Below are positions 14,567 through 20,906 of a stretch of DNA of 24,023 nt, in pieces. Numbering within the stretch: position 1 is the first letter of the stretch; each line of letters starts with the position of its first letter. The notes under the pieces were generated by a model, which saw only the letters and a program-made list of their open reading frames with translations, had not been told where the DNA came from and did no database searches. The translations under genes were made by a program, and so were the position numbers. The DNA comes from a virus. Where the stretch lies: the IMG/VR virus record IMGVR_UViG_3300048583_000504, positions 1 through 24,023 of that record; one strand, 5' to 3'.

Positions 14567-15544
14567 TCAGACCTTGCTGATGGCGACAGCGACGCCATGC
14601 GGGTTGAAAACGTGGGTGTCCCAGACGAACTCACCGACCAGGTAGTCCTCCCACTTGCCTTCGTACCACTTGTTCGTGATGACATCGAAGGCGTGGAGAA
14701 CCTGCATCGGATCGATCAGGACGACGGGGGCCAGGACGCCGGCGGCGCCGAAATCCTGCGGAACGAGCCAGCGGGTCGCCATGAGGCGGAAACCGTACAT
14801 GTTGCCCATGTAGCCGGTCACCATCGCATTGCGATCGGAGCAGCAGGTGTTGAGTTCCTTGAGGTTCTTCAAGGCCCAACGCTGCAGCGCCAGCGGGATC
14901 AGGATCACCGGATCGGCGGTCTCGCCCAGGCTGGACATTTCACCCTCGCCGCACATCAGGCCGGCTTCCTGCGCCACCTGCATCAGCGACAGGATCATTT
15001 CCTCGAAGCCAGCCACCGAGTTGCCGTCCAGCGCGTCGGCGCCCTGGTTGCCCAGGTTGACGCTGTGGGTCAGCATACCGGCCGTGGTGCCCACGTTGTC
15101 CGGCGAGGCCGAGGCGATGATCTTCGGGATCGAGTACGCATCGACCAGCTTGGTGATGTTGCGGGAGATCTGGCGGCGGAGGTTCGCTTCCCAGCGCTCG
15201 AAGTTCGAGCACATCATCCGCTTGTCCTGGTTCGAGATCTTCCACTCGAACTTTTTGGACTGGCAGATGGTCAGCGAGTCGCTGCCGATGCCAGGCCCGG
15301 ACTGCGTTTCGGGATGCTCGTTGTTGTCGGTTTCCATGCCGAACAGGTCGAGATCCTGCTCCGTGCCGAAGATGACCTTCGAGCCGCAGAACAGTTCCTC
15401 GTCGCTCAGGAAGTTCGACTTGGCGATCTGCGGGGTGACCGAGCAGATCTGGTAGTTGTAAACGATCTTGGCGGCGATGCGCGGCGGGGCCCAGAGCGAG
15501 CCTTCGACGCTTTCGTAACCGACGGCGGCATTGTTGCGTGCCAT
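14567..15544 (-). CDS. Major capsid protein
   Basis: A 325-aa protein expected to build the icosahedral shell. Evidence is its position immediately after scaffold, a strong ribosome-binding site (AAGGAG 8 bases before ATG 15544), and a composition typical of HK97-fold coat proteins. The N-terminal arm is followed by a long helix region (RRQISRNITKLVDAYSIPKI) and a mixed domain ending in beta strands. There is no long N-terminal delta domain, consistent with a separate scaffold. Unusually for a coat protein it contains several cysteines, including a CC pair in LKELNTCCSDRN near residue 236. The HK97 fold is inferred from context, since I cannot align it here. Confidence 0.85.
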   Translation of the reverse strand: MARNNAAVGYESVEGSLWAPPRIAAKIVYNYQICSVTPQIAKSNFLSDEELFCGSKVIFGTEQDLDLFGMETDNNEHPETQSGPGIGSDSLTICQSKKFEWKISNQDKRMMCSNFERWEANLRRQISRNITKLVDAYSIPKIIASASPDNVGTTAGMLTHSVNLGNQGADALDGNSVAGFEEMILSLMQVAQEAGLMCGEGEMSSLGETADPVILIPLALQRWALKNLKELNTCCSDRNAMVTGYMGNMYGFRLMATRWLVPQDFGAAGVLAPVVLIDPMQVLHAFDVITNKWYEGKWEDYLVGEFVWDTHVFNPHGVAVAISKV

Positions 15545-15559
15545 GATGGTGCTCCTTGC

Positions 15560-16489
15560 TTAGTTGAGGGAGTCGAGAATTCGTTTTGCCTCGGCGCGAT
15601 CTTCTGCGCGAGGGGAACGCGCCAAACTTTTCGCCTTGTTGACCAATGCCGTGACTTCGGCAGCGGTCTTTTTGGCGTTTACATCGCGGCGCATGTGCGA
15701 ACCAAGAGCCGTGCGGGTATCCGGCGGCTGTCGATCCGAGTTCCGCTCACGGAACTTGGTAATGCGCTTCGCAACGATCTTGGCATATCGATCGACTTCC
15801 TCGGTGCTGGTAGCTTTGAGCAGCGAGGTGATCACACTGTCAACATCATTGTCATCTTCACGCGACCAGGCAATGAAATCCTGGTCGTAAGCCAGCTGCG
15901 CCAACTGGTGCAGCCCGCGGGTCGGATCGGACATCACCTTGGTACGGTGCTGCACGACCTTCTCCGCTTCGCGTTCGGCCAAAACCTGCATCGTCGCGGT
16001 CTTGACATCGACCTTCGGCGCCGCGGTTTTGGCGACGGCCGTGGCAACCTTGGTCATTGCCGCCAGCACAAGTGGGTCAATATCCTGAATTTCCTCCGGC
16101 GTCAAGATCTGGTCGAGCTGGAGCCCCGGTTTCGAGGCGTCGATCTGCGCCTGGAGCGCGTCGAGCTGGGCCCGGAGCTGGGCCTCGGTGTTGACCCGCG
16201 CCTGGCGCTCACCTTCCCACAGCTGCCGGTATTCTTCCTGGCCCTGCTGCGCCGGCGCAACCCGACCCTGCATCATCGCGAGCTGCCGGCGCAGGTCAGC
16301 GATCTCCTGCTGCTCCGCGGTCATGCGGTTGGGAGCGGGATCATCGTCCTGGTCATCGTCGTCCTGGTCGTCCTCGTCGTCGCGGGCGTTGGGCTGGGTC
16401 TGCTGCATCGGCGTGCCGTCGGGGTTGAGACCGGAGCGACGCAGCTTGTCGGCTTCACGCTGCTGGGCAAGTTCAAGGGCGGTAGGCAT
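15560..16489 (-). CDS. Capsid scaffolding protein
   Basis: This 309-aa protein probably directs prohead assembly and is then removed. It is predominantly helical and highly charged. Residues 37-50 are almost all Asp/Glu/Gln. A coiled-coil-like Gln/Leu/Arg region follows (about 56-120, with EIADLRRQLAMMQ and AQLRAQLDALQAQI). The C-terminal part is basic (RSPRAEDRAEAKRIL), as is usual for scaffolds that bind coat protein through a C-terminal basic helix. It sits directly upstream of the major capsid gene, the usual place for a scaffold. GGAG lies 8 bases before ATG 16489. I see no protease domain, so scaffold removal by exit rather than self-cleavage is plausible. Confidence 0.85.
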   Translation of the reverse strand: MPTALELAQQREADKLRRSGLNPDGTPMQQTQPNARDDEDDQDDDDQDDDPAPNRMTAEQQEIADLRRQLAMMQGRVAPAQQGQEEYRQLWEGERQARVNTEAQLRAQLDALQAQIDASKPGLQLDQILTPEEIQDIDPLVLAAMTKVATAVAKTAAPKVDVKTATMQVLAEREAEKVVQHRTKVMSDPTRGLHQLAQLAYDQDFIAWSREDDNDVDSVITSLLKATSTEEVDRYAKIVAKRITKFRERNSDRQPPDTRTALGSHMRRDVNAKKTAAEVTALVNKAKSLARSPRAEDRAEAKRILDSLN

Positions 16490-16522
16490 GTTTGATTCTC
16501 CGTAAGCAAGGGGAACGACCGG

Positions 16523-16747
16523 TCAGCTCTGAGCGGTCGTGGGAGCCTTGGTAATGTGGGTGATGAATTTCTCGACACCTTCGGCCAGGCCGGACTGACG
16601 AATCAGCACAGCAGGCTCGTTGGTGTGGTACAGCTGACGCAGTGCATCGGTTGCGTAGTCGCTGGCCAACTCTTTCAGCAGCCCGGCAAGGCGCTCATCC
16701 AACGCGAGCGCCTTGCGAACTTCGTACAGCCGCTGATCGCGAGTCAC
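16523..16747 (-). CDS. Hypothetical helical protein (74 aa) before scaffold
   Basis: Starts at GTG 16747, overlapping the previous stop (GTGA), and ends 33 bases before the scaffold gene. The composition is that of a soluble helical protein (DERLAGLLKELASDYATDALRQ), with no Cys, signal peptide or membrane segment. The function is unknown. Position suggests a minor head-assembly factor. The 3' end includes one arm of an imperfect hairpin (16515-16540) that lacks a T-tract. Confidence 0.7.
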   Translation of the reverse strand: MTRDQRLYEVRKALALDERLAGLLKELASDYATDALRQLYHTNEPAVLIRQSGLAEGVEKFITHITKAPTTAQS

Positions 16748-16902
16748 TTCTTACGACCGCACGACGCGCACGGGCGGGTCAGCGGGGCCGGACGATCACC
16801 CGACGGGCGCCGATCCGACGTGCTCGGGATCGAGCGCGGCGAGGGCGTCTTGCTGATGGTCTTGACCACCTTCGGGCCACTGGTGTTGAAATACTTGTTC
16901 AC
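16744..16902 (-). CDS. Small basic protein (52 aa) with C-terminal CxxC
   Basis: A short gene starting at GTG 16902, supported by an excellent AAGGAG 7 bases upstream. The product is rich in Ser, Pro, Arg and Lys, probably disordered, and ends in CASCGRKK, a lone CxxC that could bind metal or form a disulfide. The stop overlaps the next start as GTGA. No function is recognisable. The low complexity makes it a weaker coding call, but the ribosome-binding site and the exact fit between its neighbours favour a real gene. Confidence 0.65.
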   Translation of the reverse strand: MNKYFNTSGPKVVKTISKTPSPRSIPSTSDRRPSGDRPAPLTRPCASCGRKK

Positions 16903-16918
16903 GGTTTCACTCCTTCGG

Positions 16919-19900
16919 TTACGGGCACTCGACGCCCAGGCTGATGAAGATTTCATCGAGGGTGACGGTATCGTCTGCCACCGGTTCACCGACGCGCCGC
17001 ACACTCAGCGTGCCGTTGATGTTTCCGGCGACCGGGCCGGGGCCGTTGACCTCCCAACGGTAGATGCGCGTGGTGCTGGCCAAGAGCCAAACACCGCGAG
17101 CTGCACCAGAGGAAACCACCGGGCCGACTCCGCCGCCATCGAACCGCACCTCATAGTTGGCCGGGTCTTCGCCGGCCGGCATCCAGGTGAAGTTCGAGGA
17201 GCCCAACCCGCCAGGGGTTACCTGCATTTGACCGCTGGGCAGCATCGCAATCTGGTAGCTGCTCTGGCCGGTGGACGGGCTATCGACGATGCAGTCACCG
17301 CCCAGGCTGTTCGGCAGCGAGGGCAAGGCAATCTCGTCGTCGAGCACCGTCACGCAGGCCGGGCCCGAGAGCGAGAGCACCCGCGGGTTGGGCTGGATGG
17401 TGCCGCACAGCTCGCGGTCGCCGTCGGCTCCTGGCGTGTCTGGGTGGTTCACCGGCCAGTAAACCAGGTTCTCCCCGATGCCGAAGGTCACCAGCTCGTT
17501 CGGGAAGTTGTGCAGCGCCTGCTCGGAGCCGCTGTAAACCACCGTCAGGGTCAGCGGCGTACCGGTGACCGGAGCGTCGAGCAGAATCGACCACACGCTT
17601 GTGCCGCCTTCGGTCACCGGGGTGTTGACCTGGATGGTGGCCGAACCAGCGATGGATTCGTCGTCGATGACCGTGGCGCACACCGCCGCGGGGATGGACG
17701 CAAGCCGCACGTTCGGCAGCACCTGCAGGCAGAGCTGGCGATCGCCGTCCACGACGTTGTTGTCCAGGGTGGTCACGCAAAGCTGACCGGAGCTGGAGCC
17801 AATCGGGATGGTCACGCCAGGAGCCGGGTAGCTGTTGGCTGCCTGCTCGGCACCGCTGAGCACACCGATGATGTTCAGCGGAGCGCCGGCCACCGGGGTG
17901 TTGAGCGTCACCGTCCAGCAGAACTGCGAGCCTTCGTTGGCAGCCAGCGGCGTCACGACGACCGACACGACGTTGTGCGTCGAGGGGAAGTCGTTGTTGA
18001 GCACCGTGGCGCAGACCGGGGGCGGCGCGGCCGTGATGCGCGGCGTGAGCTGCACCGCCAGGCACAGGTCGCGGTCGGGGTTGATGACCGAGCTGTCGTT
18101 GGTCTGCACGCACAGCTGCACCGAGCTGAGCCCAGGCACAATCACGCCGGTCGGGGCTGCGTAGCCTTCGTTGACCTGCTCCTGGCCGCTGAGCACGCCC
18201 GTCACGGTGACGGGCGTACCTGTCACAGGTGCATCGAGCGTCACCGTCCAGCAGAAAGTGCTGCCTTCCGGGCCGCTGGTCGGAGCCACGGTGACCGAAG
18301 CCACGGTGTGCACGGAGTCGCCAACCGGAATGTCGTCGTTGAGCACCGTGACGCAGACCGGGGCTGGGGCGCTGATGATACGAGGCGCAGGCTGTACGGC
18401 CAGGCAGAGCTGACGGTCGGGGTCGATGACGGCGTTGGGGTTGGTGGTCACGCACATCTGCCCAGAGCTTGCGCCGACCGGGATGGTCACGCCTGGGAAC
18501 GGATAGTTTTCGTTGGCCTGCTCCTGGCCGCTGAGCACGCCGACCAAGGCCAACGGCGAGTTGACCACCGGCCCGTCGAGAGTGACCGTCCAGCAGAACT
18601 GCGACCCTTCGGCGGCAGCCAAGGGGGTCGCAACCACCGAGAGCACGTTGTGCAGCGAATCCACTGGCGGGGCCACGTCGTTGTCCAGGACGTTGATGCA
18701 GACCGGAGCCGGCGCAGCGGTCACCCGCGGCGACAGGAGCGCGTTGAGGCAGAGCTGCAGGGTCGGCTCGACCACGGCGTCGTCGAGCGTCTGGACGCAC
18801 ACCTGGCCCGACGTAGCGCCATCGGCCAGCACCAGCACCGGCGGGGTGTAGCCGTTGACGACCTGCTCGGAGCCCGACAGGTCGAAGTTGATGGTCAGCG
18901 CACCCTCGGCCACCGGGCCGTCCAGGGTCACCGTCCAGCACGCCTGCTCGCCCTCGGTGATGCTGGCCGCGGTCGGCACGACCGACACGATGGTATGCAC
19001 GGACGGCTGCGGGCCCACCACGTCGTTGTCGATGACGGTCGCGCAGACCGGCGGCAGCTCGTTGATGATGCGCAGGTTGGGCAGCAGCTTGAGGCACAGG
19101 GCGCGGGGGCCTCCGACCAGGGCGTCGTCCTCGGTCAGCACGCAAAGTTGACCGGAGTTTTGTCCAGGCTGGATGAGCGCAATCGGGTGGGGGTAGTTCT
19201 TGGTGTCCTGCTCCGCCCCGGACAGCAGGCCGGCGATGACCAGGGGCTGCCCGACCACAGGCGCGTCGAGCTGCACCGTCCAGCAAAACAGGGTGCCTTC
19301 CGGGCCAGGGTTCGGGGCGACGGTCAGACCGACGATGGAGTGCTGGGAGTTCTCGCAGAACACCGCGGTGGGCACCCAGCGCAGACGACCGCAATTGTTC
19401 ACTTCCTGGATCTGCAGCAGGTCGTTGACGCAGCGGCGCACGCCGGTGTCTTGCCAGACCTGCAGGTAGCCGGCGTTGGCCCAGCGGCGATCGCCGCACT
19501 GGTTGGTCTGCTCGACCTCGACCGTGAGGCCGTCCTCCAGGCAGCGCACGCTCGGCGTGTCCACCCAGAGCTGGGGCGGGCCTGGGGCCCAGCGGCGCTC
19601 GCCGCACTGGTTGGTCTGCTCGACCTCGGTAGCGACGCCGCCGGGCAGGCAGCGCAGGTTGGCGGTGTCCGTCCAGACCTGCCCGCCAGGAACCGATGTC
19701 CAGCGTGTGCGGCCGCACTCGTTGACCTCCTCGATCTCCAGGGTGGTCTGGTCGGCGGCGCAGCGGATGTTGCCGGTCGGGAGCCATTGCTGGTCGTCGT
19801 CGGCGTAGTAGATCGGCGGGCAGCCGCGCAGCACGTCGTCGAGATCCTGGGTGTGGGTCTCGTCCGTCCAGACCGTGACCAGGCCCAGGTCGAGCCCGGT

Positions 19901-20230
19901 GCCGTGGTACACCAGGCGCATCACCGTGCCCTGGGGGAAGTCGAGCACGACCACCGGATTCTGCGGGGTCAGGCGCACCGGGCGCTGGGTCAGGGCCTCG
20001 CACGCCGGGCATTGCAGTTCCTGCACTCCCTCGATCACGCCAGGGCCGGCTTCGCTGACGCGGCAGCCGCAGACGAATGACCGGGCGCCAGGGGCGACCT
20101 TCACGATCTCGAAGGTAATGAAGTCGCCCGGCTCCATGCCGACCGCCATGAAGGTGCGCTGCCGCGTGATCTCGAACGTGGCGGAGTCGAGATTGGCCGA
20201 AAGGGAGTTGAACAGGACGATCCGACTCAT
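16919..20230 (-). CDS. Calx-beta-like repeat virion protein (1103 aa), probable head fibre or decoration protein
   Basis: The start is taken at ATG 20230: it overlaps the previous stop (ATGA) and has GGAG 9 bases upstream. The frame is open further upstream, but only over the previous gene. Domains in order: residues 1-~142 resemble the 132-aa neighbour; ~142-290 hold four ~37-residue Trp/Cys repeats of the form W-DT---RC ... E-E-TNQCG-RRW; ~294-968 hold six ~112-residue Calx-beta-like repeats (EG--CWTV-LD-PV ... SG-EQ---NY--P ... G--SGQLCV-T ... LCL ... PVCATV-DND); ~970-1103 form a Gly-rich C-terminal domain. Calx-beta domains are calcium-binding beta-sandwiches found in adhesion proteins; calcium binding here is inferred from the conserved Glu and the Asp-rich junctions. 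The placement before scaffold and capsid suggests a head-attached appendage. A tail adhesin is the alternative. Confidence 0.85.
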   Translation of the reverse strand: MSRIVLFNSLSANLDSATFEITRQRTFMAVGMEPGDFITFEIVKVAPGARSFVCGCRVSEAGPGVIEGVQELQCPACEALTQRPVRLTPQNPVVVLDFPQGTVMRLVYHGTGLDLGLVTVWTDETHTQDLDDVLRGCPPIYYADDDQQWLPTGNIRCAADQTTLEIEEVNECGRTRWTSVPGGQVWTDTANLRCLPGGVATEVEQTNQCGERRWAPGPPQLWVDTPSVRCLEDGLTVEVEQTNQCGDRRWANAGYLQVWQDTGVRRCVNDLLQIQEVNNCGRLRWVPTAVFCENSQHSIVGLTVAPNPGPEGTLFCWTVQLDAPVVGQPLVIAGLLSGAEQDTKNYPHPIALIQPGQNSGQLCVLTEDDALVGGPRALCLKLLPNLRIINELPPVCATVIDNDVVGPQPSVHTIVSVVPTAASITEGEQACWTVTLDGPVAEGALTINFDLSGSEQVVNGYTPPVLVLADGATSGQVCVQTLDDAVVEPTLQLCLNALLSPRVTAAPAPVCINVLDNDVAPPVDSLHNVLSVVATPLAAAEGSQFCWTVTLDGPVVNSPLALVGVLSGQEQANENYPFPGVTIPVGASSGQMCVTTNPNAVIDPDRQLCLAVQPAPRIISAPAPVCVTVLNDDIPVGDSVHTVASVTVAPTSGPEGSTFCWTVTLDAPVTGTPVTVTGVLSGQEQVNEGYAAPTGVIVPGLSSVQLCVQTNDSSVINPDRDLCLAVQLTPRITAAPPPVCATVLNNDFPSTHNVVSVVVTPLAANEGSQFCWTVTLNTPVAGAPLNIIGVLSGAEQAANSYPAPGVTIPIGSSSGQLCVTTLDNNVVDGDRQLCLQVLPNVRLASIPAAVCATVIDDESIAGSATIQVNTPVTEGGTSVWSILLDAPVTGTPLTLTVVYSGSEQALHNFPNELVTFGIGENLVYWPVNHPDTPGADGDRELCGTIQPNPRVLSLSGPACVTVLDDEIALPSLPNSLGGDCIVDSPSTGQSSYQIAMLPSGQMQVTPGGLGSSNFTWMPAGEDPANYEVRFDGGGVGPVVSSGAARGVWLLASTTRIYRWEVNGPGPVAGNINGTLSVRRVGEPVADDTVTLDEIFISLGVECP
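17325..19350 (-). repeat. Six tandem Calx-beta-like coding repeats, period ~335-347 bp
   Basis: Repeat starts lie near 19349, 19002, 18657, 18318, 17983 and 17642. DNA similarity is visible: a string containing accgtccagca recurs near 17910, 18245, 18580, 18925 and 19277, where it codes for the CWTV strand. Copies 1-5 each have four cysteines; copy 6 (about 17325-17642) keeps only the last two. Such repeats are prone to copy-number change by recombination and to assembly collapse. Confidence 0.8.
19360..19812 (-). repeat. Four short Trp/Cys repeats (~37 aa) in the Calx-beta protein
   Basis: Four in-frame copies encode the pattern W-DT---RC-----EVEQTNQCG-RRW. The two middle copies are the most alike at DNA level: the string coding for EVEQTNQCG recurs near 19495-19525 and 19607-19635. 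Each copy carries two Cys and two Trp, suggesting a small disulfide-stabilised module. I do not recognise the family. Confidence 0.75.
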
Positions 20231-20625
20231 GGCGTGACTCCGCAGGGGCAACCGCGCAAGCGATCGTTGACGTTCTGGGTGGTGGTTTCCTGGAACATGA
20301 CCGACTGCGTGCTCGGGGTGTCGGTGTCGAGCTTGGCTCGCATCGTGACGCCCTGGGGCGCATCGAGCACGACGAACGGGTTGTCGCGGGTCAGCACGAC
20401 GGGGGTGCCGCAGCACAGCAGCTGCACTTCGTCGAGCACCGACGGCAACACGACCTGGCCAGGAGGACAGGTGCAGGGGTCACGCGCCGGCGTGGTCTGC
20501 AGCACCAGCCAGAGCGTCACTTCGTCGAGAGGCTCCAGGCCCAGGGCGACGATCGTGATCTGGTGGCGGATCTCGAAGGTCGGAGAAACACCATCGAGCG
20601 TATCGCGATTGATGATCTGTCTCAC
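20227..20625 (-). CDS. Hypothetical virion protein (132 aa), stand-alone copy of the next gene's N-terminal domain
   Basis: Starts at a GTG that overlaps the previous stop (GTGA) and has GGAG 8 bases upstream. The protein is beta-rich and aligns end to end with the first ~140 residues of the following 1103-aa protein. Both have FEI-R-Q near the N-terminus, a G-EP-D- step, a cysteine pair in the middle, LT--NP-VVLD-PQG--MR, and a C-terminal D-LRGCP. This implies a tandem gene duplication with one copy fused to a repeat array. The function is unknown. The position between portal and scaffold genes and the pairing with a large repeat protein suggest a head-surface or vertex protein or a partner of the larger protein. 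It contains a CC doublet (LLCCG). Confidence 0.8.
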   Translation of the reverse strand: MRQIINRDTLDGVSPTFEIRHQITIVALGLEPLDEVTLWLVLQTTPARDPCTCPPGQVVLPSVLDEVQLLCCGTPVVLTRDNPFVVLDAPQGVTMRAKLDTDTPSTQSVMFQETTTQNVNDRLRGCPCGVTP

Positions 20626-20906
20626 GAGGGGAACTCCGCTACGATGTTGTCCATCAGCCGTTGGTACTTGGTGATGTTCTGGAACGGCAGGTCAAGCCGA
20701 AGCGGCTCGTGCCAGAACACAACCCGCACCCCGTTCACGAAACCACCTTGCTGCACGAAAATGATGCGCGTCTGGCCGTTGGCGCCGGTCAGGCGCAGCT
20801 TGGCCGAGCCGCCGTCGAAGCCTTCCACCACGCCCCAGGCCTTGAAGCCGGTGTGGTACAGCGGGTCGTCGAGCAGGACGTGACGGCCGGCGATCATAAT
20901 GCTCAT
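20622..20906 (-). CDS. Hypothetical protein (94 aa) after portal
   Basis: A small protein of unknown function, translationally coupled to portal through an ATGA overlap. No good Shine-Dalgarno sequence lies upstream of 20906, which fits re-initiation. An internal ATG at codon 4 (20897) is an alternative start. The sequence looks like a compact beta-rich fold with alternating hydrophobic residues (GSAKLRLTGANGQTRIIFVQ) and a C-terminal helix. It has no signal peptide or membrane segment. Its position among head genes suggests a small head or connector component, but nothing in the sequence proves this. Confidence 0.7.
   Translation of the reverse strand: MSIMIAGRHVLLDDPLYHTGFKAWGVVEGFDGGSAKLRLTGANGQTRIIFVQQGGFVNGVRVVFWHEPLRLDLPFQNITKYQRLMDNIVAEFPS

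Noticed and set aside
13895-16495. Long plus-strand reading frame (~870 codons) over capsid and scaffold
   Set aside because: It is antisense to the capsid, scaffold and decoration genes, whose order and sequence are diagnostic. No start signal or domain is seen.
16515-16540. Inverted repeat (acgaccg / cggtcgt) near the end of the 74-aa gene as a terminator
   Set aside because: Only a 7-bp stem with a 12-base loop, overlapping coding sequence and followed by TCCCC rather than a T-tract.
16556-20080. Long plus-strand reading frame (~1170 codons) with apparent repeats
   Set aside because: Its repeats are the antisense image of the Calx-beta and Trp/Cys repeats on the minus strand.
20231-20416. 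N-terminal extension of the Calx-beta protein to 20416
   Set aside because: The extension lies entirely over the preceding 132-aa gene in another frame, while ATG 20230 has a Shine-Dalgarno site and ATGA coupling.
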